From the NCBI GenBank assembly GCA_022225965.2, contig JAKJXP020000025.1, positions 310,001-374,000 of the forward strand: a DNA stretch of 64,000 bases, given 5' to 3'. The position numbers were made by a program, and so were the translations under genes. Every line of letters starts with the position of its first letter. Positions within the stretch are counted from its first letter, which is position 1. Source of the stretch: Diatrype stigma (Eukaryota > Ascomycota > Sordariomycetes > Xylariales > Diatrypaceae). Positions 23,584 to 35,562 of this stretch are shown one piece after another. A model generated the notes under the pieces. The model ran no database searches. It was given only the letters and a program-made list of their open reading frames with translations, and was not told the origin of the DNA.

Positions 23584-26500
23584 CTATTTCGACTGGTTCG
23601 CAAACCAAGGGAACTTCTTCTTTCCCGCTTCCACAGAAGTGCCCGACGGACTCTCGAGCGTGACACTGCGTTGATAGATATCCTAGAATCAAAAGGTTAA
23701 CTTCGGGTTCCTGTAGCCAAACATAATATATTGTCTTGGGTCGAACTTACCTCCTCATCTGTAGGCATGAGACAATCTAGGATTAATTCCCTTGCCGTGT
23801 CGTGTTTGGAGAGGTTGGGGTAGGGAGCACCCTGGCTCTTCATGATGGGAAGGATAACTTCTCCGAGAATTTCGAACTTCTTCCAGTTGATACGGTCACC
23901 GTCCGGTCCCACAAATGTCATACTCCCCTCTTCTGCCGCGACAAGGTCCCTTCGATGTAAGGGTATGAAAGGGATGCGTGGGAGCGGAGAATTCTCCCAC
24001 GCCAACCGGTAGGCAAAATGACTCTTCTGCGTCCCCATCAGCAGCACCAGCCGGGCAAATTTCTTCTGCACGTCGGCTGGCACGAGGCTCCGCGTCTGCG
24101 CCAGGCGGTGAACGGCTGTTCCGTTGATACCTGCAAGCACTGCTGCAAGCCCGTTGTAGTTATTGAGTTGCCGCAACTTCCACGCGATGTTCATGAACTT
24201 CTCCAGGATCTGAGCTCGATGCTTTGCTTTGTCTCGCATCAGGATCATGTTCGATACCCATTTGGCGACATGGTTAAAATGGCTGATCATGCGATTCACA
24301 TTCTTCATAGCCTTGCACTTCTCCTTGAGCTCGGCGGACAGACTGACGTGCCGAACCAAGTCACGTATACGAATGGATGAGAACATGACCCAGTCTATCC
24401 TCGTGATCTCGTCCGAGATGTCTTCGTCGGCTGTGTCCATGAATATGTGGTATCTAAATTTCGTAAGAGGCAGTGTCGACGTCGGCGCCATTGTCGTGGC
24501 TTCACGCTCGTAATCCTCATACGAGTGAAACTGGAAGGAGTGTAACTTTCCAGCTACGCCATAATCCGTCTGCAGTGAGGAGCTGGCCGAAGGTCGTCGC
24601 TCTACCTGGTCGTCTACACTCAGGGCGCTCAGATTCTCTGTATAGTCGGCATGCTTTGAAGCAGCCTGGTCCATATCTTTGTAGGCCTGGGCTTCCTCCG
24701 AGTCATCTTCTTTCACCCAGCCCGTCTCGTCATCTTCAATGATGCTGGTGTCCAGTGTTTTGCGCATTTGTTGAGCGGCAGCCGCAAATATCGGCTCTGT
24801 TGACAAATGCCGAATGAAGTCTTCCAACTTCCTTCGTACTACTGGCCGTGCAAAATCTCCGGGGTACGCCGCCACCCACTTAGCGACAACCTCAATGATG
24901 CGTAATTGCGTGGACGTCTTCGAAAGATAGTGGACAGATTTATCATCTTTGACACGGTCCAGCCGTGTCAAAACAGATGAGAAAAGGACTCCTGGAGAGG
25001 CGAACTTTCTATACAAACACAGGAAGATGTCGGAGAAGTTGCTGTCTGCCCTAGACATCTTAGGGGCAAGAAGACGGTCAACTAGCTCATCAAAAGTAAT
25101 TCCAATCCTCTTGTTTGGTCGTTCAAACACCATGTCGTCTGTACGCTGTAGGATTGGTATGTCGTCAGCGTAACGAAACGAATCCGCATCCGAGTCGTCA
25201 ATATCGAGCAATGAGCTAGCAGTCTGGCTACGGTCGAGCCGGATCCCAGAAGTGCGGAGCATACTCGAGACTGTCTGATTTGAATCCTCATCTGTACTTT
25301 CGGGAAAAGCTCCTGTTGCATGGGTTCCCAACATGTCGTGACGGGGCGATCTCGAAAGATTTCGAGGATCCGTACCTGGTGCAACAAAGCCTCGAATAAG
25401 AGACATGTCTGAACTGGCACGGCTATGTTTACTATGCTGGCTTATAGGGCGCGCATTCGTTGGTTCTATGACGGCGGCGTCGAGGTGGGCCGCAGAAGCC
25501 GCTCGCCGTCTCTGTCCGGATCCATCTGGGCTCTCGGAATCTACAACAGCTCGCATCAGCTTTCAAATTCGAGCCCGGATGTCATATTTTGGTCACCAGT
25601 TGAGAGTAGCATTGGGGGGCATGTATGAGCAGGCCACGGATCATTACACTGACCTCTGAGTACTAGAGCCTTGAGAAGTGTAAATAGGGACATCCTCGCC
25701 GTATCCGGCTTGCTAGCGGAAGTCTTAAAGGTGGCCAGGCATGACTGGCAGGCAGCAGCAACCGCCTCCGTGTCAATCTGCCTTGAACTCTCGGGATTAT
25801 CGCATTTGGTGGCAACGAGGACGGCAGGCAATGACGAGTTCACAAGGACGCCTATACGTATTGTCAGTTCATGCTCTTCGTTGCGGTACGGCACTTCTAC
25901 CCCCACCCCCACCCCACCATCCCCAACGTATAGGAACGTGAGATTTACGGGTACAGTTTGTGACCACTTACTCAGAGTTTGGGGCAACTCCACGATGCTG
26001 TCGCGGTTCATAACATCGTACAAAAGCAGGACCCCGTGAATCCGGGGCATAATAGCACCACCCATCTGTCTTGGCCATTGTATCTGCCGATCGGGATCCA
26101 CATCGAAGTATTCGAGATCTAATTCGAACAAGGTTACGGCATAAGGCAGGTTGTCGATGGCAATGCGCGCGGTCGTCGCGGTCGGGCCAGGTGTGCGAGG
26201 CAGGGACATGGCTCGTTGTATGAAATGTGTCTTCCCGACGCCATTGGCGCCTATGACAGCAATATTGAGGTACTCCATGACGGGATTCATGCACAGCTGT
26301 TCAGACTATCCAGGCCAGTTGCCAGCCTGTCAGTCAACCGTATTCGGTCTTGCTAGGTGGAAGGGTCTCAATCGTACCAGATCATACGACTCGGAGTATA
26401 GTGGCGAATCTCGATATAGTGAACCTTGCTTGAGTTGGGACAGTGGTGTGTCATTGCGAGGCGTAAGGATTCTTGAACTAAGAGGCTGCCTGTCCTCGTC

Positions 26501-26788
26501 TAATCGGTCTGGCGGACGGTATGCTCGGAAAAACGGATCGTCATTTATGGAATCGAAGGAACCCCGGGAAACAGGCACCGCTCGTGCGTCCTCCCTCGGG
26601 CGGCGGTGGACGGAGGTTTTGATCGCACTCGAACCGCTCACATCCGAATTCGGGGCGGTACTTGACGGTTTGTTGGGGGCAGGGGAAGTCGCACGTTGAT
26701 TATCAAGCGACGACGATGTGCGCGGCTGTATTACGGCGCTGCCTAAGACACTGTGAGAACGCCGCACATCGGTTTCGGCATGAGCCAT
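23584..26788 (-). CDS. Ras guanine nucleotide exchange factor with N-terminal Ras-like GTPase domain
   Basis: Five exons are inferred: 26788-26378, 26296-25972, 25851-25654, 25540-23751 and 23682-23584; introns are 81, 120, 113 and 68 nt. Total is 940 aa. Residues 1-137 are disordered (MAHAETDVRRSHS...). Residues about 145-310 form a Ras-like GTPase fold: P-loop GANGVGKT at about 153-160, LLYDV, TKCD at about 260-263 and TSAS as the G5 motif. Then come a Ser-rich linker, the RasGEF N domain (FDELVDRLLAPKMSRADSNFSDIFLCLYRKF) and the CDC25 catalytic domain (RIRDLVRHVSL, NHVAKWVSNMIL, LRQLNNYNGLAAVLAGING). The tail YQRSVTLES...FPWF lies in the last exon. The first intron is the least certain: two in-frame acceptors lie at 26297 and 26306. 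If it is wrong, the GTPase part could start at ATG 26290. The target is probably a Ras-family GTPase at the membrane. Confidence 0.87.
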
Positions 26789-28710
26789 GGTGAGGGATAT
26801 CCAGGCGCCGTGCGAAGCCAGATAGGAGCCAGATAGAAGCAAGATGAGTGCGAAAGGTCGATGCCCAATGTAGGAGGGCAGAGGGTAAGAGAGAATGTGG
26901 TTTTACATACACAGAACAACATATGCAGCACAATTCGTATGGTAGCTCCTTTTCGTTTTTGGCTTGTCGCCTTGCACTCCGACTGGTGACTTCGCACGAG
27001 CCAGTAAACGAGCAAGGGGAGCCTAGAAGCGCCAACGGCCAACGAGGCGGGCGGATCTGGTGGTTTGTGTGTTGACCAGCACGCTTATAAGCTTATAGGT
27101 GCCTTCAATATAGGTCGGGTAGATCGATGGAAGAGCCGGCGGCGGCGGAAACGGGAAGGGTGGGCAGTGCGCCGTCCGAGCTTCTGGCTTCAGGTGAGTT
27201 CGAATGCTGCAGTGTGCAGTGTGCAGATGACGGGTGACGGGTGACGGCTGCAAGCCTGCAAGTGTGTAGGTAGGCGTGTATGTACAGGTGTAGGTACCTT
27301 CTAGTGTAGCTGGGGCTTGTGATTTAGAGCCGTTGCTCCATTCAGCCACGTTTCACACAGGATACAGGGGAGAGGAAAATGAAAATGAAATGAAATGAAC
27401 TCGCCCGGCCGCAAGCGCGCGCCTACAGATTGTGTGATCTTTCTGGCTTTAAGTAGGAGATAACTGCGGGATGGCCCTCCCCTCCGCTTCAATGGAAAGA
27501 GTCTGAAGCTATCGCCGGCTGGCATCAATGGATAATGTATAGTGTAGGATGACAGGAATCCCAGTCATACGCGTGGCAGCTGAGGGGGAAGATATAGATA
27601 CATGAGGTATACCTAGTTGGGTTAGAGTCTCCACGTAGTAATGTCATGTCATCCTGGATCCTACATAGGGACATCTTGATTAGCGCTACCGGCAGGTTGG
27701 AAGTTCGAATTGGGGCATGTGGTATTCGTACTATGGTGAACAGGCGGGCGGGCATGGGGGGTATGGGCCTGGGGGCAAGGGGTTGTGGGGGTTTGGTAAC
27801 GATTCTACGCTGCATAATGAGGATTCACGTACATGGTGACTACATAGAAGCTCCTACATAAGACCGGACCAACTGCTTGTGATGAGGGACAGACAGGTCA
27901 ATGTTGACTTGAACCTCCCGTTACATATGTATGTATGTAGAAGATATGTGTAATATGTGATCAATTATCTAGTCGGTGTTCACATGCATTATACCTACCT
28001 CATCTTACCCCCTTCTAAGGAACTCTACATATAACTACCTAGGTAGGTAGGTACCATCAGGTGTTTGGGACTTGTTGCCTTACAGATCCATGTCTAGTTG
28101 CAATTGGAGTTGATTGCCCATGCTCTCACCAGTCCTTTGATATATCAACAACCTTGGAAGCGTCTGATCATATATTAGCTGGTGCATCTAGTGGTAAACC
28201 TTATTCTACACACATCGGACCTTACATACACAGGTAGGTACATCCCTAGATCCACTGTAGTTAGCTACCTACATACATACCTTGCCTGCTTGCCTACCTT
28301 GCCTACATACCTGCCTTCTGCACTACCTACATACATACATACATACATACGTTAAGGCCAGTGTGGGGGAAGATGGAAACCCTGCCTCGGCATGGAGATC
28401 CAATTCACCTGACAGCCCTGGATGTTGATTCCCACGGTCCACTCACGTACATAAGTTAAGCATTTATCGGGATGATTCCTTGGCTACCTGGGTATCTTCG
28501 AAGCTGTATGTGCTTGATCTGCCCACTCGTTCTGGACATGGCCTGTTTCTCAAAGCCGTATGAAGTAGACTAGGTAAAGAAAGGCTGTTACTCTTTGCAG
28601 ATATGCCTCCCTCTCGCAAAGTTGTAAGCCTTCACTTACAGATACCAATTCATGCAACCATTGGCTACCGGAGCCTTCCGATAACGCCAATATATCATGG
28701 ATGCCAGCCG

Positions 28711-28731
28711 AGACACACACACACACACACA
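28711..28731. repeat. CA dinucleotide run
   Basis: About ten CA repeats in intergenic DNA, followed by TATATA. Confidence 0.8.
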
Positions 28732-31700
28732 TAGTATATATAGTAAATGGTCATGCACTCGCCCCCTGCATAGATACATAAAAGGTGGTAGTGAACATTC
28801 AAGACTGACATATGTTGGAAGCTCTATAAATAAGCCCACGTGGGCTGTGGAGTGGCTAGCAGATAACAGCTCTCTGTGGGACCCTCTTTGTGCTTATCCC
28901 ACGTGTAAGTGCGGAGAGCTCTTTGATCTAGAGCACCTCTAAGCCTTACATGGCTAGCATATTAGGTACTTGTATATTTCGAACTAAGGCTTTGAATATA
29001 TCGGGTAGTATAGATACATAGTAGGCACTCATAGTAAGCATGTTATACTAATTAGATATCTTCAGCAAAATATGAGAAATGCAGCTTTACATATGGCTGA
29101 TGGTTACCGTGTACGTATGTTCTTGTGGCGCGAACAAACGGGGGCCACTTCGATCTACCTGCACCCGCTAGAACTCTTAGCCTTGAAAGCTTGGCAAAAT
29201 AGGCATGGTCCCTGGAGCCACCCCGTTGGCTGGAGATCAAGTGGCTGTAGATAGCTATGTGGATTAGTATCAGTTTCTATCAAACAGTATGGATCAAACG
29301 ACACACCAGGGCGTCATTGGTAATTGTTCGTGATATAGATAGGTATACGGTTCTTGACAAAACACACCCCTAGGTTCATAGACTACACATAGGACAGCAT
29401 GCTTCCTTTTCGATGGTGTAATACGGAGAAAACAATGAACTGCAGACAGCGTACATGCCATAGTCAGAACTATTGGGCCCCAATGCGTTCAATAGTGCAA
29501 GTGAACATGTGCATATCAGTACCTAATGTGCTAATGTTATATGCCGCCTTGGGTCATTGCGGAGATAATAATGATCTGGCAGATGCTAATTGTTCCTATT
29601 GGAATTGAAGACTTCGGATTGGCTAAGTCCAGTTACAATATTAGCAACCACGTCCATAGAAGCGGGAGTGGGGCCATAAGAAGTATGTATACCTACCTAG
29701 GTAGGTAGTTAGCAATCTTACCAATGTTGAACTACTTAGCAAGATGGGAAAAGAGAATACCAGTGTATCGGCCACAAAGATGAGCAGTTTCGAGGCCTAG
29801 CCATAGTTGTTATTCGATTAGAATCCAACAGGGCTATCAGCAAGGGGGGCACATCGTATCAGTTAATCACTAACATAATCTACTATCATGAGCTTCTAGA
29901 TCAGGTAAGACTAAGGTGTAGTTGATAGACGCAGCGAATTTGTTATAGATATAATGTCTTCTTCCTGAGCTTTGGGTGTATCGATCACCCATTCCCCAGC
30001 CCATATCCTGTTGGGCTTTCCTCCTATAAACGTCACTCTGGTATTCCACTCGTATGTTACCCAGGTCAGGAAATGGTTGCCATTCACCACCACACGTCCC
30101 GTTGAATACCTTGGCTATAGGTCATCATATCAACTCTGACATGCCATCTCTGCAATATTTTGGTTTGGGATCATCTTATTATCGTGATTAATCATACTAT
30201 ACTGATGTCCGGCATCAAACAGTCCTCGACTTATAAGATCCACTGACAAACGTGCTTGACACTAACATCTACCTTGATTTGGAATGCTATTTGGGCGTTA
30301 CCTCATCCTCTGAGGTAGGTACAAGTCTGATGCCCATCCTTGGTGGATTTATCCCCCTTGGCTCATTCTGCATACTCTGCATTGTTTCTACTACCTAGTC
30401 ATTACAAACCAAGAGCATATTGTGTGAATATAAAATATAGGTTAACATGACATAGTGTCTAATAAAGCCCAACAAAGACATCAGTGCCAATGAATAAGAG
30501 TTTATGGCTCTTTAGTCAGGTTAGTCTGGGGTAATCAAGCTCTTCCAAATGAACATGCTCAGGTAGTCTGGTAAACAATAAAGCATCATGGTGTCAAATA
30601 AACTATAGATGTCAAAGAAAGTAGCTGAGACTATATATTACTACCATCTCACACCTTGTTCCTTTATAGGCTGAAGCTTCATCAAAGCTATATACCCCTA
30701 AACCTATTTTCTTACTGTGGTCAGTCTTGGTTTCATGGGGCCAATGGGATGATAGTCATCCTGGTTTTCTTCTCTGTACACCGTGAGACTCATAACATTG
30801 TGGATGTTACTTTCATTAGGCCAACCCAATCAAGGCAATCAACGGTATTCTCTCGGAGGGAGTCCTGTCAGGGTATGGCGTCACGTGACCCCTTACAGGG
30901 GCTCGTGAGGGGTACTATACAGGTCCGTACGGCTTCTGGGCTTCCTAGAATCCTAGAAGGCCAGGTTTCAGACTGTCGTTAATACGAAAGGTTGCCCTGG
31001 CACTCTGATCCACACAAAAACTGACAAGTCCCCTAATTAAGCATATATGGTAGATACCATGAGTTCACAAACATACAGATCATATCATGCCTATAATAGT
31101 AATTCCAATGTGGCTGGTGCAAAATAATATGTGGCTAGATATGAGCATGGATATTTGAGAATGGTGGCTGCCTTATCATTGTTACTCAGGGTAAGGTACC
31201 TACATACTGATGTGTTAAATAGGGGGCCTGCAGGATGCCGGAGCTAGCTACTCTTTCCTTGTCCTTCGCCCAATCAAAAATATATAGTAGGCACGCTGCT
31301 GTTACAATATGTGTCATCATTATATAAAGTGAGTACAACTGTTGGTATATTGCTCTTTTCTGAATATATTCATGGATCCATGGATGCTTCCGACCGGTTC
31401 AACGAAGCTGAACAGAGGTATGATTGTATAATACGTGTCATCGTGTACCTGCCATATTCCGTTAATAATATTTATGTCCATGTAACTGGATGTGAGTTAC
31501 CTAAGTAAGTAGGTATTTCGATAATTCTTACCTACCTAGGTAGGTATCAATGAGATACCAGCATTGAGGTTGTATATGGCACGTACGTACCTGTTGTAAA
31601 TAGGTAGGCACACATCATGCCCTAGACCCTGCAGATGTAGTTAGATTAAGGTTAACTGCATGCTCTCCCATACTACCTAGGTAGTAGCCCGGTACCCATA

Positions 31701-32452
31701 CCACTTGAGTAAAGCAGAGTCGTTGCCAACCTGGGACCTGGAATCTAACATATGCCAAGCCCTTGCTCTAAACAGTCTGCCGTTACTGTTACCTTCCTAC
31801 CGTTCCTATGACGGGAGGGCATTTTTACATGTCAGGGCAATATGTAGCTTTGGGTGATTACATGTACCTGAGGTGCTTCATGATTTCGGAGGTAGTACGT
31901 GCCTAATGTATGCAGGTGCTCTCTACCTACCTAGGTAAGGTAGTAGAAGGCAGGTTTCCTTATGCCTACATCTAGGTAGGCATGTGGTGATTAGTCCTTT
32001 GAGAACAAAGCTAAACATGTTTGCAGCACTATGATTACGTGTGTGTGTATGTATGCAAAGAAACAACTTGAAGAACAGGAAAGGCATGTAGGTAGGCAGG
32101 TAGTATGGATATACGTGCAAATACAGGCGAGGACAGCATAAGGCTACCTACGAAGGTACCTAGCCAAGTCTACCGAAGGTGAATATGTATCACCTGATGT
32201 TGGTAGACATCTGCAGCCTTAACGATCTGGCCTCGTACATGTACTGTTCATGCCTGGTGGGATAACATTCAACCTACCTAGGTATGTTCCTCGTTTGCTC
32301 CCGGACAACGGCTGTAACAGTAGCACAGATCTTAGGTCATTTGTTTGCTCCAGCGAACCAGGGCTGGTGCAACCCGGAGGAGCCCTGAAGCCCGGAAGCC
32401 ATGGCCTCTTTAAAAGCAGCTAGTGCTCCCTGGTGTTGGTCGTTCCTGAACA

Positions 32453-32644
32453 ATGCCTACATGCGTACTTGACGCCGACCTGGACCAGTACCTGAGGACA
32501 ACCACCACAACCCTCCTAACAGGTAGATCGCAGTTGCCCCAACGACTTCGCTACCTTCTTGCTTGCGCCTGCCGCGCCTGCCGCATTGGAATTGCTCGAT
32601 TGTCACCGGACCAATTCCCCACCATCCAGGTACCCAGGCACTGA
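32453..32644 (+). other. possible upstream ORF of the DUF726 gene
   Basis: An ATG-initiated 63-codon frame ends 28 bases before the main ATG at 32673. If transcription begins upstream of 32450 it would be a uORF. A GTAGAT after codon 23 could instead be a donor. Neither is proven. Confidence 0.25.
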
Positions 32645-32672
32645 TGCCAATTCTACTCGAACCTCCTCCACC

Positions 32673-35233
32673 ATGTCTCTCTCTTCTTCCCCAGGATCGT
32701 CAGCAGACGAAGGCAGCGAAACCATGGGTCGCAATTCAGGACGCAACGCTCCGCCCCGACGGGTAGAGCTTGACATGAGCGCTATCATGAGCATGGATCA
32801 GAAGAATTCCCTTCAGAACCTCGTCACATCCATTACCGATGAGATGCAGAACAATCTGCGAAACTCCTTCGAGACTTTGAGCGCCGCCCACGACCCATTC
32901 GAGACAGGCATCAACACGCCCATGCCCGTGTACAGCATGATCCCCAATCCCCGAAGCGCCAAATACCAGCATCTGTATGGCAGCAAAGATAACGGCACTG
33001 AGACTGACCAGGGCACCCAACTGGTGCCGCCCGCACCCATTCTTCCGCCGGGCCAGCCACTTCTAACTATCCCCAAGTCGGTTGAGGAAGCCAGCCAGTT
33101 TTCTGGAAAGTCCGTGGACGACATTTTGTCTTCAAGCGTCGCTGAGCTGAAGAAAGAGGTGCTGGCGTACTTTGGAAAGTGGCGAGCTAATGTCCTGCGA
33201 AGAATCGGGGATATGATCATCAAGGGTGGTGGCACTGGTGGTATTCCTGCTGGCCAAGGACCGCAGCAAGCACCTGGTGCTGCTAAACGACCCCATAAGT
33301 TCCTCCCGACGAAAGCAGCAACCAAGTCAAGTGGTGAGCCTTCCCCTTGCGCCGTATCCTTATCGAATCTGTATAGTATGTTATAGTGTTCAGTTCCTGG
33401 CTGCCTCTCCACCTATACTCTACCAAGATCCACCGTCTTCTTATAGTTCCCCCAGCCACCACAGATGAACAATCCCTGATTGGTTTGAGCACCTACTCGG
33501 TCGAAGTTCATCAAGACTTAAACGTCTGGGCGATAAAGCTCGTCATGGTAGTAAGACTAACAGAGTATATAGGGCCTGATCCTATCACCGTGGCATCTAA
33601 CGAAGCCCTGGTTGACCTTTACCCAGCAATGCCAAGCAATCTCAGCAACTTGCCCAAGGAGAAGCGGGCAATAATCCTGCATTCTGTTATGTTACTGCTT
33701 CTAGGCCTAGAGCATTATTCGGCATACTCGAGATGTCTCCTGCTCCATCTTGCGAACTCACTCAAAGTTCCGGCCCATGTTCTGGGGCAAGATGAGGCTA
33801 GGGTTGCAGGGGGCTTATCGCAAATTGTGAAGGGTGTTACTGCAGAAGAAATCACCCAACGTCGAGCTGAGGAAGCGAAATCGTCCCGGCGTTGGAGAGC
33901 AGGCCTTAACTCGGCAAACACGACCGGAAACGGAAACACCGCCACTCTCGCTGCGCCCCTTGTAGCTGCTGGTATCGGGTCAGTCTTTGGTGGCTTTTTT
34001 GGCCTTGGACCGGCCACAACAGCTGCATTGCTGGGAAATACGGCCGAGAGCATCGTCACTGTCGGTTCCCTGTTCGGTCTTTATGGAGGGCGGCCGGGCG
34101 GCAAGACGATGGAGTCATTTGCGAAGGAGATTCAGGACTTTGCATTGCTCCCATTGCACGGATCGACAAAAGCTGAAGTGTTTGATCCCAAGGACGTCCC
34201 TTCCGAGGACAGAGGACTGCGAGTAGTCATCGGCATCAATGGTTGGCTGACAGAGGAAAGCGAGAGTGTGACGGCCCCCTGGAAGTTCTTGGGTTCGCAG
34301 AACGAGGTCTATGCCTTGAGATTGGAGGTCGAAGCCATGGAAAAGATGGGAAGCTCGCTGCAAACAGTTGTGAAGAGCGCAGCGTGGACCTCTGCGAAGA
34401 AGGAAATTGCTTCTCGCGAAGGTAATGAATATCCCTCTATACCATCCGACCAACAGCTTAAGGGATTTCCAGTCTTCGCTAGCCTCAACCAGGCTGTATG
34501 GCCTGGAGGTCTTCTGAAAGTCAGCAAGATTGCCGAAAACCCCTGGTGTGTGGGTATGGTTCGTGCGGAGAAAGCCGGGCTTGTTCTAGCCGAAGCCCTC
34601 ATCAACAAGGTTCAAGGCGAAAGAGGCGTTACACTCATCGGCTACAGCCTCGGTGCTCGTGTTATATACGCTTGCTTGATGGCCCTTGCGGAAAAGCGTG
34701 CCTTTGGCTTGGTAGAAAACGCTGTCATTATAGGAGGCCCTTGCCCATCGGAGACACGGGTCTGGGCGGCGATGAGTAGCGCCGTCGCTGGCCGCTTGGT
34801 GAACGTCTATTCAAAGAGTGACTACCTATTGGGTTTCCTCTATCGCAGCAGCTCTTGGCACTATGGAGTGGCAGGCTTGCAGAAGGTGCAGGGTGTCGCA
34901 GGCATCGAGAACCTCGACGTGAGTGGCATCGTCAAGAGTCACGATGACTATCGGTATCTCACCGGCACCATACTGAAGCAGCTTTCTTGGGAGGACATCA
35001 GTCATACACACATTGCTAAAGATGAAGCAGCGCTAGCCCAACTTGTAGCTCAGCGGGACAAGCTAGAGCAAGAGCGCCACGAGGCATCTGAGCTAGCAAC
35101 GCAGACGGCTCAGATGCACCGGGTGAGCCTCAACCAGAACGTGCCAGCCCGGAAAGTGGAAGAGCCCCAGAAGAACAAGGAGAACCGTAGACCGACTGGG
35201 AGAAAGACAGGCCGCGGAAGATCCAACAAGTAG
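32673..35233 (+). CDS. DUF726 family putative alpha/beta-hydrolase (Mil1/TMCO4-like)
   Basis: DUF726 proteins are putative membrane-associated lipases; the yeast member Mil1 binds the AP-1 clathrin adaptor. Two exons are inferred, 32673-33333 and 33447-35233, with a 113-nt intron (GTGAGC...TATAG). Total is 815 aa. The N-terminal half is helical and partly disordered (VELDMSAIMSMDQKNSL...; DEQSLIGLSTYSVEVHQDLNVWAIK). A Gly/Ala-rich hydrophobic hairpin follows (LAAPLVAAGIGSVFGGFFGLG). The hydrolase part starts at LRVVIGINGWL and has the nucleophile elbow GYSLGAR at about residues 618-624, then NAVIIGGPCP and HDDYRYL. The Lys/Arg-rich C-terminus follows a coiled-coil-like stretch. ATG 32673 has a CACC context; the frame is open upstream to a TTG at 32559, so a longer N-terminus is possible only by another exon. 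Three in-frame acceptors exist for the intron. Confidence 0.88.
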
Positions 35234-35562
35234 GGACGACGTCTAGCTCGTTACCAAGGCTACTTATCGCATGTGGCGTATGATCATGGATAAGGACAAG
35301 CAACAGTGGTTCGGCACAGGAGTAGTAGCATAACGGGATGCATGGATAAGGAAAGCTCAGGTGTCTTTTTGCCTCCTAGCATGCTCATGGCTTGGCCTGA
35401 TGTATGATAAGCAGAGAACTTCAGTTAAGGACGGCAGGCAGGATGATATACCTTTAGGGCTTTGGAAGAAGCTCACATGTTGATGCATAGGTAGCATAGT
35501 CTTCTCGTAGCATAGGGCTAGTAATTGCGTCTGAACGTCCTTCGACATTAAGCATCTCCTGA
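35234..35562. other. short convergent intergenic region
   Basis: 3' flanks of the DUF726 gene and the GatC-like gene. Nothing else seen. Confidence 0.5.

Larger units (their letters stand above)
26789..32672. other. 5.9-kb gene-free stretch, AT-richer than its surroundings
   Basis: No ORF with family features on either strand; most ORFs are under 110 codons and start at non-ATG codons. It contains ATAC/CATA arrays (about 28326-28350), a (CA)n run at about 28711-28730, and at least six copies of the CCTAGG palindrome (about 28036, 29693, 31530, 31673, 31925 and 32273). Base composition visibly shifts to AT between about 28.9 and 31.5 kb. It could be long regulatory DNA between two divergent genes, a noncoding transcript, or decayed repeats. 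Confidence 0.5.

Noticed and set aside
30656..30982. 108-codon ORF in the gene-free stretch
   Set aside because: No recognisable domain, no splice support and composition like the surrounding noncoding DNA.
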